The notes: generated from the sequence alone by a model not told the origin. Shown: positions 34,409 to 44,072, numbered from the stretch's first letter. The stretch: 64,000 bases of DNA from Pseudomonadota bacterium (GCA_023460395.1 JAEWQB010000010.1:62001-126000), one strand, 5' to 3'. Translations and numbers: made by a program.

Positions 34409-35191
34409 ATGACAAAGATCGGATGTTTGTTGATACATGGATGGACGGGAGAACCGTTTGAAATGGAACCGTTAGTGGAGCCTTTGGAGCGGATGGGCTG
34501 TATGGCCCGAACTGTGTTGCTGCCCGGTCATGGAACAAGCTTTTCTGAATTTCGCCGCACGTACTGGGCAGATTGGCGCGCGGGGGCGGAGGCCGCATAT
34601 GACGCGCTTGCTGCGGAAACGGACGCGGTTGTTGTGGGCGGGCTTTCCATGGGGGGCTTGCTGGCGCTTCATCTGGGAGCGGCGCGTCCCGTGGCGGGGG
34701 TAGTGTCCATGGCGGCACCGCTTTTTGTGTACAGCCTGTGCCCTCCGCGGATGAAGGATTGGAGGCTGCCGCTGGTGCGCTTTTTACGGCATGTCCGCCC
34801 GGTGTGGCCGGGAAAACCCCGCCGGGCTGAGGCGGAGGTCATCGCGCCGTGGCGGGGATATGATGGCGCGGTAAGCTTGCCGCAACTGTATAGCCTAATG
34901 GAAGGCGGGCGGGATGTGGCTGGGCGGCTGAAGGCGGTGACAGCACCGCTGCTGGTGATGCATTGTCCCACGGATGCGACCAGCCCTGTTGAAAACGCTT
35001 GGGAGATTCTTCGCGGAGTTGCTTCGCGGGAGCGCCGGTTGGAGTTGCTGCCTATTGAAGAAACGGTGACAGCACACCACATGTTGACCACGCACCGGGA
35101 AACACGGGAGCGAGTTATCCATTTTTTCTGCGATTTTGTGCGGAAAATGCCAAAATACGACAAAAATGGAAATGATAACGACATTCGATGA
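34409..35191 (+). CDS. Alpha/beta-hydrolase, carboxylesterase (Est30-like)
   Basis: 260-residue serine hydrolase. Nucleophile Ser80 lies in GLSMGG; oxyanion-region HGWTGEP is at residues 10-16; the acid is probably Asp in HCPTDATSPVENA (about 190) and the His in ETVTAHHMLTTHRE (about 223). It matches thermostable carboxylesterases and monoacylglycerol-lipase-like proteins. Preceded by AAGGAGAGGAC. It is not in an operon; the glutamate synthase genes follow after 250 bases. Substrate unknown. Confidence 0.85.
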   Translation: MTKIGCLLIHGWTGEPFEMEPLVEPLERMGCMARTVLLPGHGTSFSEFRRTYWADWRAGAEAAYDALAAETDAVVVGGLSMGGLLALHLGAARPVAGVVSMAAPLFVYSLCPPRMKDWRLPLVRFLRHVRPVWPGKPRRAEAEVIAPWRGYDGAVSLPQLYSLMEGGRDVAGRLKAVTAPLLVMHCPTDATSPVENAWEILRGVASRERRLELLPIEETVTAHHMLTTHRETRERVIHFFCDFVRKMPKYDKNGNDNDIR

Positions 35192-35287
35192 ATGATACAA
35201 AAATGGAAAATATAAGCATATTATACTGGTATGAAAGAGAAATTATAGGCAAAAAACAGGGGTAAAATGGTAAGGGTATCTCATAAG

Positions 35288-35315
35288 TTGACAATTTTTG
35301 TATTTTTACGCTAAT
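35288..35315 (+). promoter_or_regulatory. Promoter of the glutamate synthase operon
   Basis: A perfect -35 TTGACA (35288-35293) and a -10 GCTAAT (35310-35315) with a 16-base spacer. A leader of about 120 bases leads to the TTG start. The surrounding 35192-35442 is AT-rich and holds no gene. Confidence 0.6.
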
Positions 35316-35442
35316 CGGGAACTCCGTTCGATGAAAGATACCCTCGACGCAGTTTTTTGGATTTTTTGTCAAAATTGTGAGCGGAGCCGGAGCGGGTAAC
35401 GAGGGACGGCTTTCCGCTTTCCGCATCAGCGAGGAGACTCAC

Positions 35443-36966
35443 TTGCTATTCAAGCCGATTAGCCAAAATTTTAACGATTTCGTGATCGTTCGGGATAAGG
35501 AACGCTGCATTAACTGCGAAGTGTGTGTGCGCCAATGTTCCTATGAAGCCCATTTCTGGGACGATGCCCGCCAGTGCGTGAGCCACGACAACACCAAGTG
35601 TGTTGGGTGTCATCGCTGTGAGGCGCTTTGCCCCACCGGATGCCTTTGCATTCAAAAAAATCCCGCTGATTTCCGGGACAATGCTCTGTGGACCCCCACG
35701 TATATGAAGCACATCTACAAGCAGGGGGATACCGGGGGTATTTTATTGTCCGGTATGGGCAGTCCGAGCGCCAAACCCATTTATTGGGACAACCTGCAAC
35801 TGGATGCCAGTCAGGTGACGAATCCCTCCATCGACCCGTTGCGCGAACCTATGGAATTGCGCACGTATCTCGGCGCAAAGCCGGACCGGGTTGAGTTGGA
35901 GGAAACGCCGGACGGTCCACGCCTGAAGACCACCATCGCGCCGCAGATCAAACTGGAATATCCCATGATGTTCTCGGCTATGTCGTTTGGCTCTATCAAC
36001 TTCAATCTGCATAAAGCCATGGCCATGGCGGCCACTGAGCTGGGTATTGTATACAATACAGGAGAAGGCGGGCTGCACCCGACGCTGTATGAATATGGTG
36101 CCAATACCATTGTGCAGGTAGCCTCCGGGCGGTTTGGGGTGCACAAGGCGTACCTGAACGCCGGTGCCGCCATTGAAATTAAGGTAGGGCAGGGGGCCAA
36201 GCCGGGCATCGGGGGACATCTTCCCGGTGAAAAAATCGACGAAGAAGTGTCGAAAACCCGCATGGTGCCTGCCGGATCAGACGCCATTTCCCCCGCGCCG
36301 CATCACGACATCTATTCTATTGAAGATCTGCTCCAGCTTATCTTCGCGCTGAAAGAAGCCACGGAATACCGCGTGCCTGTTTCCGTTAAGATCGCCGCTG
36401 TGCACAATGCTCCGGCAATTGCTTCCGGCATTGTGCGTGCCGGGGCAGATATTGTGGTTATTGACGGGTTCCGGGGCGGCACGGGCGCGGCTCCCACCAT
36501 GATCCGCGACAACGTGGGCATTCCTGTGGAACTGGCCTTGGCTCAGGTGGATAGCCGCCTGCGCGACGAAGGCATCCGCAACCATGCCTCGCTTGTGGTG
36601 GCTGGTGGCACCCGCTGCTCTGCCGATGTCATAAAAGCGATCGCGCTGGGCGCGGACGCCGTGTACATTGCCACCGCCGCTTTGGTGGCTGTGGGCTGCA
36701 CCTTGTGTGGGCGTTGCTACACAGGGAAGTGCCCTTGGGGCATCGCCACCAACGAAGCGCGTCTCAAAAAACGCCAGAATCCTGAGGTGGCTGCAAAGCG
36801 TCTTACCAACCTTGTCAGGGCTTGGGGACACGAAATTCAGGAAATGCTTGGCGGCATGGGGCTAAACTCCATCGAAAGCTTGCGCGGCAACCGAGATAAG
36901 CTGCGTGGTATAGGCCTGAATGAGGTGGAACTGGATATCCTTGGCGTTAAGCATGCGGGGAGGTAG
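35443..36966 (+). CDS. gltB2: Glutamate synthase FMN-binding subunit with ferredoxin domain
   Basis: Central part of an archaeal-type split glutamate synthase that forms glutamate from 2-oxoglutarate and ammonia. 507 residues. N-terminal [4Fe-4S] pair with CINCEVCVRQC and CVGCHRCEALCPTGC (about 25-75), then the TIM-barrel synthase domain with GAGADIVVIDG-like phosphate region, GFRGGTGAAPTMIRDNVGIP and the cluster CTLCGRCYTGKC (about 420). Start TTG 35443 chosen: GAGGAG precedes it by 7 bases and the protein then begins LLFKPISQNF; the open reading from 35377 is longer. First of five genes. Confidence 0.93.
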   Translation: MLFKPISQNFNDFVIVRDKERCINCEVCVRQCSYEAHFWDDARQCVSHDNTKCVGCHRCEALCPTGCLCIQKNPADFRDNALWTPTYMKHIYKQGDTGGILLSGMGSPSAKPIYWDNLQLDASQVTNPSIDPLREPMELRTYLGAKPDRVELEETPDGPRLKTTIAPQIKLEYPMMFSAMSFGSINFNLHKAMAMAATELGIVYNTGEGGLHPTLYEYGANTIVQVASGRFGVHKAYLNAGAAIEIKVGQGAKPGIGGHLPGEKIDEEVSKTRMVPAGSDAISPAPHHDIYSIEDLLQLIFALKEATEYRVPVSVKIAAVHNAPAIASGIVRAGADIVVIDGFRGGTGAAPTMIRDNVGIPVELALAQVDSRLRDEGIRNHASLVVAGGTRCSADVIKAIALGADAVYIATAALVAVGCTLCGRCYTGKCPWGIATNEARLKKRQNPEVAAKRLTNLVRAWGHEIQEMLGGMGLNSIESLRGNRDKLRGIGLNEVELDILGVKHAGR

Positions 36967-36969
36967 CCC

Positions 36970-37410
36970 GTGCGCAGAGTCTATCCCAACAAAGAATACT
37001 GTATTGGTTGTCACATTTGCGAATTGGCCTGTCTGACCGCGCATTCCGAAAGTAAGGATCTCATCATTGCCGTGCGCGAGGAGCAAGCCACCGGGCTGCG
37101 TCCCTGCAAGACCGTGTATGAGAAAGGACCGGTCTGTGTTTCGCTGAGTTGCCGGCACTGTGCGAATCCTACGTGCGTGAGCGCTTGTATTTCAGGCGCT
37201 CTCTATAAGGACGAAGCCAGCGGAAAAACCCGATATGACGAATCCCGGTGTGTGGGGTGTTGGTCGTGTCTCATGGCGTGTCCGTTCGGTGCTATTCGGC
37301 GTAATCCGGCTAAGGGCAAGATCATCAAGTGTGATCTGTGTGAGGGAAGGAACATGCCTGCCTGTGTGGAGGCCTGTCCCAACGCCGCATTAAGCTATGA
37401 AGACCGCTAG
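36970..37410 (+). CDS. 4Fe-4S ferredoxin-type subunit
   Basis: 146 residues, GTG start 3 bases after the FMN subunit stop. Many cysteines in ferredoxin spacing: CIGCHICELAC, CRHCANPTCVSAC, CVGCWSCLMAC and CDLCEGRNMPACVEAC, enough for four [4Fe-4S] clusters. It resembles DMSO-reductase-type electron-transfer subunits (HycB/DmsB-like) and probably carries electrons between the reductase next door and the synthase. Confidence 0.93.
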   Translation: MRRVYPNKEYCIGCHICELACLTAHSESKDLIIAVREEQATGLRPCKTVYEKGPVCVSLSCRHCANPTCVSACISGALYKDEASGKTRYDESRCVGCWSCLMACPFGAIRRNPAKGKIIKCDLCEGRNMPACVEACPNAALSYEDR

Positions 37411-37438
37411 CACCTCAAGCCTTCGGAGAGTTGATATC

Positions 37439-38725
37439 ATGACCTACGTCATTGTCGGCAACGGTGTGGCTTCGGTGGGGGCCATTGAGGGCATACGGAA
37501 GCTGGACAAGGAAGGGCGTATTGTTGTGGTGAGCGAAGAAGATACGCCCACCTACGGTCGCCCACTTATTTCTTACTTCCTTGCGGGCAAAATCGGCCTC
37601 GACCGCATGAGCCTGCGCCCTGACGATTATTACGAACGGAATAGCGTGGAACTGAAGTTAGGCAAGCGCGTTACCGGATTGGACACGAAAGCCGGGAGCA
37701 TTACGCTGGCTGACGGAGAAACCGTTGCGTACGATTCGTTGTTGCTTGCGACAGGGGGAGTTCCCTTTATGCCTCCTATCAAAGGGCTTGAGGGGGAGGA
37801 TATTTACAACTTCACCACCCTTGCGCACGCGGAATCCCTTATCACGCTTTCCCGTTCTATCCGTAAAGTTGTGGTTATCGGCGGCGGCCTTATCGGGCTT
37901 AAAGCGGCTGAGGGACTGTTTGACAACGGTCTTTCCGTAACCATTGTGGAACTTGCCTCCCGCGTGCTGTCTGCCGCATTTGACGATGTGGCTGGCGGCA
38001 TGGTTTCCCGGCGTCTGGAACAAGAGGGACTGGGCATCCGGTGCGGCACCACGGTGGAGGAAATTCTGCGCGGAGAAGACGGGCACGTTCGCGGCGTCCG
38101 CCTGACCTCCGGTGAAGTTCTTGACTGTGACGCAGTGGTGGTAGCCATTGGGGTTATTCCCAGCCTTGTTCCCGCCAAAGGCGCAGGATTGGAGGTCGGG
38201 CGGGGGATTAAGGTAGATACCCGTCTACGCACCAGTGTTCCCGGCGTGTACGCGGCGGGAGATGTGGCGGAAGCGTATGACATGATTACCGAGGACGCCC
38301 GTGTGACGCCTATCTGGCCCAATGCGTATAGCCAAGGGTACTACGCGGGCATGAATATGACGGGACAAAAAGACGAACCGCATCCCGGCGGGTTGGCCAT
38401 GAACGCCATATCCTTTTATGGTCTTGCCACGGCCTCGCTGGGACAGGTGAATCCCACACCGGAAGCGTTGGCTTCTGGCGTGAGTGTGTTCACCTTTGTG
38501 GATGAAGAAAAGCCTGCCTATCGCAAACTCGTTTTTCGGAACGACAGGCTTATTGGATATGTTTTGGTGGGCGACATTGATTTTGCGGGATTGTACACCG
38601 GGTTCGTCCGGTTCCAGTTGCCGCTTTCCGATGACGTCAGGCAGGATATCATGGACGGGCGGCCTTCCGCGCTGCTTTGGCCTGAACACGACTTCGAGAC
38701 GAGATGGACCCCCGCGTGCGAGTAG
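37439..38725 (+). CDS. NAD(P)H/FAD-dependent oxidoreductase of the glutamate synthase operon
   Basis: 428 residues. Two Rossmann motifs: VIVGNGVASVGAIEGIRKLD at the N-terminus (FAD) and VVVIGGGLIGLKAAEGLFD near 143 (NAD(P)H); FAD-closing segment TSVPGVYAAGDVAEAYD near 270. It belongs to the rubredoxin/ferredoxin-NAD reductase-like class and probably supplies electrons to the ferredoxin subunits. ATG 37439 chosen; the longer reading from 37397 overlaps the previous gene. Located between ferredoxin and amidotransferase genes. Confidence 0.93.
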   Translation: MTYVIVGNGVASVGAIEGIRKLDKEGRIVVVSEEDTPTYGRPLISYFLAGKIGLDRMSLRPDDYYERNSVELKLGKRVTGLDTKAGSITLADGETVAYDSLLLATGGVPFMPPIKGLEGEDIYNFTTLAHAESLITLSRSIRKVVVIGGGLIGLKAAEGLFDNGLSVTIVELASRVLSAAFDDVAGGMVSRRLEQEGLGIRCGTTVEEILRGEDGHVRGVRLTSGEVLDCDAVVVAIGVIPSLVPAKGAGLEVGRGIKVDTRLRTSVPGVYAAGDVAEAYDMITEDARVTPIWPNAYSQGYYAGMNMTGQKDEPHPGGLAMNAISFYGLATASLGQVNPTPEALASGVSVFTFVDEEKPAYRKLVFRNDRLIGYVLVGDIDFAGLYTGFVRFQLPLSDDVRQDIMDGRPSALLWPEHDFETRWTPACE

Positions 38726-38749
38726 GGGTGGTATCTTCGGAGAATATAC

Positions 38750-39844
38750 ATGAAGGCTCCCAGCAATTTCTGGCATTTTGATAAGGACATTTCCGGGTGC
38801 GGCGTCTTCGGCGTCATTGACAAGCAGAAGAACCTCATTTCCGGTTCCATGCCCATAAGCGCCATGTGCACCATGCATGATCGGGGTAACGGTCTTGGGG
38901 GCGGTTTCGCGGCCTATGGCATTTATCCTGATAAAGCCGACGAATATGCCTTTCATCTTATGAGTGATGACAAGGGCGCTCAGGACAAGGCTGAAGAAAT
39001 CATTAAGCAGTTTTTTGATATCTCGGTGTCCGAGCCTATTCCCACCCGGAAAACAGCCAGCATCACCAATCCCCCGCTTATGTGGCGCTTCTTTGTTACG
39101 CCCAAGCAGAGTCGGCCCAAGTGGGAGGAACTGGGGGAGCAGGACTACGTGGTAAATGTGGTTATGCACATTAACAACCGTGTGTCCGGTGCGTTTGTTT
39201 TTTCCAGTGGGAAAAATATGGGAGCGTTTAAAGGCGTGGGATTCCCCGAAGATATCGCGGAATTTTTTCGTCTGGACGAATACAGCGCGTATATTTGGAC
39301 CGGGCATAACCGGTTTCCCACCAATACGCCCGGCTGGTGGGGCGGGGCGCACCCCTTCACCATTTTGGACTGGGCCATTGTGCACAACGGGGAAATTTCC
39401 TCTTATGGCATAAACCGCCGGTATCTCTGTCAGCATGACTACGAATGTACCATGATGACGGATACCGAAGTGGTGGCCTACATGCTGGATTTGCTTATCC
39501 GCAAGCACGGGTTGTCGCACTCTATGGCGAGCAAGGTTCTGGCGCCTCCTTTCTGGGACGAAATTGATCGCATGGACGCGGAAGAGCGCAAGCTCTACGA
39601 AGCCCTGCGCATGGTGTACGGTCCCGGCTGCCTGAATGGTCCTTTTGCCATCCTCGTGACCGATGCTGATACCATGATGGGACTGAATGACCGTGTGAAG
39701 CTGCGGCCTTTGGTCATTGGGGAAAAAGATTCCATGGTGTTCATGTCCAGCGAAGAAAGCTCTATCCGCGAAGTCTGCCGAGATTTAGACCGCGTGTGGG
39801 CGCCTAAAGCGGGTGAACCTGTTATCGTGAAAGTGGAGGCGTAG
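38750..39844 (+). CDS. gltB1: Glutamate synthase class-II glutamine amidotransferase subunit
   Basis: Releases ammonia from glutamine. 364 residues. Ntn-hydrolase with CGVFGVIDKQ; the nucleophile Cys is residue 17, so 16 residues must be removed if it follows the family mechanism. Other family motifs are HDRGNGLGGGFAAYGIYPDK, HNRFPTNTPGWWGGAHPF and the HNGEISSYGINRR segment. 24 bases after the oxidoreductase gene and 3 bases before gltB3. Confidence 0.93.
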   Translation: MKAPSNFWHFDKDISGCGVFGVIDKQKNLISGSMPISAMCTMHDRGNGLGGGFAAYGIYPDKADEYAFHLMSDDKGAQDKAEEIIKQFFDISVSEPIPTRKTASITNPPLMWRFFVTPKQSRPKWEELGEQDYVVNVVMHINNRVSGAFVFSSGKNMGAFKGVGFPEDIAEFFRLDEYSAYIWTGHNRFPTNTPGWWGGAHPFTILDWAIVHNGEISSYGINRRYLCQHDYECTMMTDTEVVAYMLDLLIRKHGLSHSMASKVLAPPFWDEIDRMDAEERKLYEALRMVYGPGCLNGPFAILVTDADTMMGLNDRVKLRPLVIGEKDSMVFMSSEESSIREVCRDLDRVWAPKAGEPVIVKVEA

Positions 39845-39847
39845 CCC

Positions 39848-40606
39848 ATGAGCGGAAAAGTCACGCTGGATGCCGATGGCATCTACTACAAGCAGCTCAA
39901 TGAACAGATTCGCGCCGCTGTGCGCGAAGGCGCGGACGAAGTGGAATTGCTCAATGTCCGGGGCCAGCGCTACATCGGCAACGCCATGGACGCCCCTTTG
40001 CGTATTGTGGTGAACGGCGTGCCCGGACAGGACATGGCTGCGTTCATGCGCGGGGCGTTCATCCGGGTGGAAGGCAACGCGCAGGATGGCGTGGGCAACA
40101 CCATGGACGACGGTGAAATACAGATTAACGGTATGGCAGGGGATGTGTTGGGGTATGCCATGCGCGGGGGCCGCATTCTGGTTCGGCAGGACGTGGGCTA
40201 CCGGGTGGGCATCCACATGAAGGCATATATGGACAAGTCACCCGTCATTGTGGCGGGCGGCAAGGCCGGAGACTTCCTTGGGGAATATATGGCTGGCGGT
40301 GCGATTATCCTGCTGGGTATGGATTCCACCATGCCGGAAGACGCTCCCCTTACCGGGCGCAGTCTGGGCACAGGTATGCACGGCGGCGTGATATACATTC
40401 GCGGTGATGTGCCGGAATACCAATTAGGACCGGGACTTAGCTTCCATCCTCTGGAAGAGGAAGATATCGCCTTTATTCGCAAACATGTGGGAGACTGGGC
40501 CGCCGCGTTCGGTCAAAGCCTCGACGAAGTTATGGCGGGCACCTTCCGCAAGGTAAAGCCGTTTTCTAAAAGGCCATATGGCAATATGTACGTGGGCACA
40601 AACTAG
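39848..40606 (+). CDS. gltB3: Glutamate synthase GXGXG (alpha-3) subunit
   Basis: 252 residues made of repeated G-rich strands, the right-handed beta-helix of the GltB C-terminus: repeated patterns like GGKAGDFLGEYMAGGAIILL, GMHGGVIYIRG and NTMDDGEIQINGMAGDVLGY. It has a structural role in coupling amidotransferase and synthase. Last gene of the operon; a strong terminator follows (40617-40646). Confidence 0.93.
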   Translation: MSGKVTLDADGIYYKQLNEQIRAAVREGADEVELLNVRGQRYIGNAMDAPLRIVVNGVPGQDMAAFMRGAFIRVEGNAQDGVGNTMDDGEIQINGMAGDVLGYAMRGGRILVRQDVGYRVGIHMKAYMDKSPVIVAGGKAGDFLGEYMAGGAIILLGMDSTMPEDAPLTGRSLGTGMHGGVIYIRGDVPEYQLGPGLSFHPLEEEDIAFIRKHVGDWAAAFGQSLDEVMAGTFRKVKPFSKRPYGNMYVGTN

Positions 40607-40616
40607 TTGCATAGCG

Positions 40617-40646
40617 GGCCCCCGGAAACGGGGGCCTGTATTTTTT
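40617..40646 (+). terminator. Terminator of the glutamate synthase operon
   Basis: 8-bp stem GGCCCCCG / CGGGGGCC with a GAAA tetraloop, followed by TGTATTTTTT. Confidence 0.92.
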
Positions 40647-40761
40647 CCGCTAGAGTCGCGGAGACGAACCGAAAACGGTTGCATGTTTTTGCCCTAACAG
40701 GTACTTGATGCAGGTTTTCATTGCCATGATTGTATCATGATAACCCTACAAGGAGCGCATC

Positions 40762-41145
40762 ATGTCGTTTATCAGCACTGCTTGGGCCATGGGGAATGCC
40801 GGTCAGGCTTCTGGGCAGGGCGGCGGTATTGCCGCATTTGCTCCCCTCATTCTCATGTTTGTTATTTTCTACTTCCTGCTCATTCGTCCTCAGCAGAAAA
40901 AAGCCAAAGACCACAAGGCCCTGCTGGATAATCTGAAGAAGGGCGATGTGGTGGTTACCGCAGGTGGCTTGTACGGCACCGTGGTGGAAGCCAAAGAAGA
41001 TGTTCTTACGGTTGACCTTGGAACCACCACAGTTAAGGTAGGACGTCAGTTTATTTCCGGTCTTGCCACGCCCCCGGCCCCCAAAGAAAAGAAAAAGGCC
41101 GATAAAAAGGGTGCGGACGATAAAAAGGCCGTGGAAGACAAATAA
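40762..41145 (+). CDS. yajC: Sec translocase auxiliary protein YajC
   Basis: 127 residues, one membrane helix (about 28-48; FAPLILMFVIFYFLLIRPQQ) and the family motif KKGDVVVTAGGLYGTVVEAK. C-terminal tail is very Lys/Asp-rich. Partner of SecDF, whose genes follow. AAGGAG lies before the ATG. Confidence 0.96.
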   Translation: MSFISTAWAMGNAGQASGQGGGIAAFAPLILMFVIFYFLLIRPQQKKAKDHKALLDNLKKGDVVVTAGGLYGTVVEAKEDVLTVDLGTTTVKVGRQFISGLATPPAPKEKKKADKKGADDKKAVEDK

Positions 41146-41216
41146 CGTGCTCGTTCTTCGGCCTTGCAGGGGGAAGTGACCTCTTGTGACGGCCCTAGCG
41201 CACACGCGACGCAGAG

Positions 41217-41264
41217 AAGGCAGGCAGGGCAAACGGGTATCCCCGTTGTTCCGCTTGCCTTTTT
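41217..41264 (+). terminator. Imperfect hairpin plus T-run after yajC
   Basis: AGGCA...AACGGG-TATC-CCCGTT...TTGCCTTTTTG, an interrupted stem with TTTTT at its end, in the 214-base gap before secD. It may reduce read-through from yajC or act as an attenuator for secDF. Confidence 0.55.
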
Positions 41265-41359
41265 GCCGCAAAGGGGCGTAGAACCGACGCGTTGAAAACG
41301 GTCCCTGAGAGCTTTTCGCGCTTTTGACGGAAGACTCAGGATAGCATCAAGGAGTTGTG

Positions 41360-42955
41360 ATGAAAGAAGGTCTGCGATGGCGCATGCTGATCGCCTTGTT
41401 GGTGGTCGTGCTGGGTCTGGCCTATGCGCTGCCGAGCATACCTGTGGTGGAAAAGTCACCTTTGGCAAAGCTTCTGCCTAAGGATAAGATCAGTCTTGGT
41501 CTTGACCTCATGGGTGGCATCTACCTGACGCTCGGCGTGGATGTGGACAAGGCATTGGAAAATAGCCTCGTCCAGACTGGACAGGATATCCGCAACGAAG
41601 CCCGCGAATCTCAGATTTTTCTGCTGCCCCCCCGCATGGTGGGCACGGACAAACTGGAATTTGTTCTTACCGGGCCGGATCAGCGCGATACCCTGAACCG
41701 GATTCTTAAAGACAGGTTTTCGAACTTAGCCGTGGAGGCACCTAAGGTGCTGGAAGGCGGCAATGTGCGGTATACCGTGTCATTTACGGCGGAATACCGT
41801 AAATATCTTTCCAACCTTGCCCTTGATCAGGCCGTTAAAACTATCCGTAACCGCATTGACCAGTTTGGTGTGGCGGAACCTGATATCCGTAAGCAGGCGG
41901 GGAACCGCATTCAAATACAACTTCCCGGCTTGAGTGATCCAGAACGTGCCATCCAAATTATTGGCAAGACAGCACATCTGGAATTTCGCATAGTTGTGGA
42001 AGATGCTGATATGGCAAATGCCCGCAAAGGGATTGTTCCTATCGGCACGGAAGCGCTTCCCTTTGTTACGCGCAATGGCGACGGTTCCTATGGTGAATCC
42101 GTTTTGGTGGTGGAAAAGAACGCTGCCCTGACAGGGGAATACATCCAAGACGCCTATGTGAACTTTGATCAGTTCAACCACGCCTATGTGGGGCTGACTT
42201 TCAATAGCAGCGGGGCGCGTCGATTTGAACAGCTGACCAGCGAACACACGGGCCAGCGCATGGCCATTGTACTGGACGGAAAGATTCATTCGGCTCCCAC
42301 TATTCAAGAGCGCATCGGCGGTGGTCGGGCTTCCATTACCGGGAGTTTCTCCCGTGACGAAGCACACGATCTTGCCATTGTGCTGAGAGCCGGATCTTTG
42401 CCCGCGCCGGTGTCCATTATGGAAGAACGCTCCGTTGGTCCTTCCCTTGGGCAGGAATCTATTGATCAGGGCGTTACCGCCGCCCTTGTCGGGGGCGCGC
42501 TGGTCATCCTTTTCATGGTTGTCTACTACGGCTTTTCCGGGTTTGTCGCCGATGCGGTGCTGTGCCTGAACATTGTGCTCATCATGGCGGGGCTGGCTAC
42601 CTTCGGAGCTACGCTTACCCTGCCGGGCATTGCAGGCATTATTCTCACGCTGGGTATGGCGGTGGACGCCAACGTGCTCATATATGAACGCATCCGTGAA
42701 GAATTGCGACGGGGACTCACGCCCAAAGCGGCTATTGCTGAAGGCTATAATCGCGCCACGTTGACCATTCTGGACGCCAACATAACCACGTTGATCGCCG
42801 CAGTCATCCTGTATCAGTTCGGTACCGGACCCATCCGTGGCTTCGCCGTGACTCTGAGTTTGGGCATTGTGGCCTCTATGTTCACGGCCATATTCTGCTC
42901 ACGCATTCTTTTTGACTTGTGGACGGCAAAGCCGCGCACCAAGCTCAGCATTTAA
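41360..42955 (+). CDS. secD: Protein translocase subunit SecD
   Basis: Uses the proton gradient to aid late protein export. 531 residues. N-terminal helix (LIALLVVVLGLAYALPSIP), a large periplasmic part with GLDLMGGIYLTLGVDVDKAL, and C-terminal helices with GIAGIILTLGMAVDANVLIY, the SecD signature. ATG 41360 chosen; GTG 41357 is an alternative and AAGGAG is 5 bases upstream of the ATG. secF follows by 10 bases. Confidence 0.97.
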   Translation: MKEGLRWRMLIALLVVVLGLAYALPSIPVVEKSPLAKLLPKDKISLGLDLMGGIYLTLGVDVDKALENSLVQTGQDIRNEARESQIFLLPPRMVGTDKLEFVLTGPDQRDTLNRILKDRFSNLAVEAPKVLEGGNVRYTVSFTAEYRKYLSNLALDQAVKTIRNRIDQFGVAEPDIRKQAGNRIQIQLPGLSDPERAIQIIGKTAHLEFRIVVEDADMANARKGIVPIGTEALPFVTRNGDGSYGESVLVVEKNAALTGEYIQDAYVNFDQFNHAYVGLTFNSSGARRFEQLTSEHTGQRMAIVLDGKIHSAPTIQERIGGGRASITGSFSRDEAHDLAIVLRAGSLPAPVSIMEERSVGPSLGQESIDQGVTAALVGGALVILFMVVYYGFSGFVADAVLCLNIVLIMAGLATFGATLTLPGIAGIILTLGMAVDANVLIYERIREELRRGLTPKAAIAEGYNRATLTILDANITTLIAAVILYQFGTGPIRGFAVTLSLGIVASMFTAIFCSRILFDLWTAKPRTKLSI

Positions 42956-42965
42956 GGAGTTGATT

Positions 42966-44060
42966 ATGGGTCTGATGATCATAAAACCGGACAGCAAGAT
43001 CGACTTCGTCGGAATGCGCAACATGGCGTTGTCCATTTCCGCTATACTCATTCTGGTGAGCCTGATCTCGCTGGTTATTAAGGGTGGCCCCCGCTACGGT
43101 GTCGACTTTTCCGGCGGTGTAATGCTTCAGGTACAATTCGCTCAGACTGTGGAGCCGGACGCCATCCGGGACAGTCTGTCGGGACTGAATCTCCCCGGTG
43201 TAGAAGTGCAGCGTATTGGCTTGCGTGGCGACAATGAATTTTTGATTCGCGCCTCAATGGCTGAAGTAAACCCGGAACAGCTGCGGGGAGCTGCGGAACA
43301 GGCATTTACCGCCAATTTGAGCGGCGTGTCGTTCGAGATCAAACGTCTTGAGATGGTGGGACCGAAGGTTGGCAGCGACCTGCGTTCCGCCGCGCTGGAA
43401 GCGCTGTATTATGCCGTGTTGCTTATCGCCATATACATCTCCGGGCGCTTTGAACAGCGCTGGGTGGTGGCGGGTATTATGGCTGCGGCACTTGCCTCGG
43501 TCATGTACGGTCTTGGGCAACTGGGCGTTTCCAAACAGTATCTTGTCCTTGCCGCCATGACAGTGACCCTGTTGCTGTGCTGGAAGCTGAAGCTTAACTA
43601 CGCTTTTAGCGCGGTAGTGGCACTGATGCACGACGTCATTATTACCGTGGGTGTGTTTTCTCTGCTGAACAAGGAAATCGATCTGACAATTGTGGCGGCG
43701 TTGCTGACCATCGTAGGGTATTCCCTTAACGACACCATCATTGTCTTCGACCGTATTCGCGAGAATATTCACAGCCGGTTGGCACCTTCGTATTCTGAGG
43801 TGGTGAACGCCTCTGTCAACCAGACCTTAAGCCGCACGCTGCTCACCTCAGGCACTACCTTGCTGGTGGTTCTGGCGCTGTTTGTACTGGGCGGCAGCGT
43901 AATTCACGACTTCGCACTGGCGATGCTCATAGGCATCGGGATTGGCACGTACTCTTCTATCTTCGTGGCTAGCCCGATTCTGTTGGCACTCAGCCCCGCA
44001 GAGATTCCGCTGGAAAAGCCCAAAGCACCCGCGTCACCGCCGCGTGGCGCGCAAGTGTAG
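42966..44060 (+). CDS. secF: Protein translocase subunit SecF
   Basis: 364 residues. N-terminal helix (NMALSISAILILVSLISLVI), GVDFSGGVMLQVQF near 45, and the C-terminal signature GYSLNDTIIVFDRIRENI near 255. Start MGLMIIKPDSKIDF with AAGGAGTTGATT before it; the ORF upstream overlaps secD in another frame. Ends before the hairpin at 44073-44106. Confidence 0.97.
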   Translation: MGLMIIKPDSKIDFVGMRNMALSISAILILVSLISLVIKGGPRYGVDFSGGVMLQVQFAQTVEPDAIRDSLSGLNLPGVEVQRIGLRGDNEFLIRASMAEVNPEQLRGAAEQAFTANLSGVSFEIKRLEMVGPKVGSDLRSAALEALYYAVLLIAIYISGRFEQRWVVAGIMAAALASVMYGLGQLGVSKQYLVLAAMTVTLLLCWKLKLNYAFSAVVALMHDVIITVGVFSLLNKEIDLTIVAALLTIVGYSLNDTIIVFDRIRENIHSRLAPSYSEVVNASVNQTLSRTLLTSGTTLLVVLALFVLGGSVIHDFALAMLIGIGIGTYSSIFVASPILLALSPAEIPLEKPKAPASPPRGAQV

Positions 44061-44072
44061 CCCTACGGTTCA

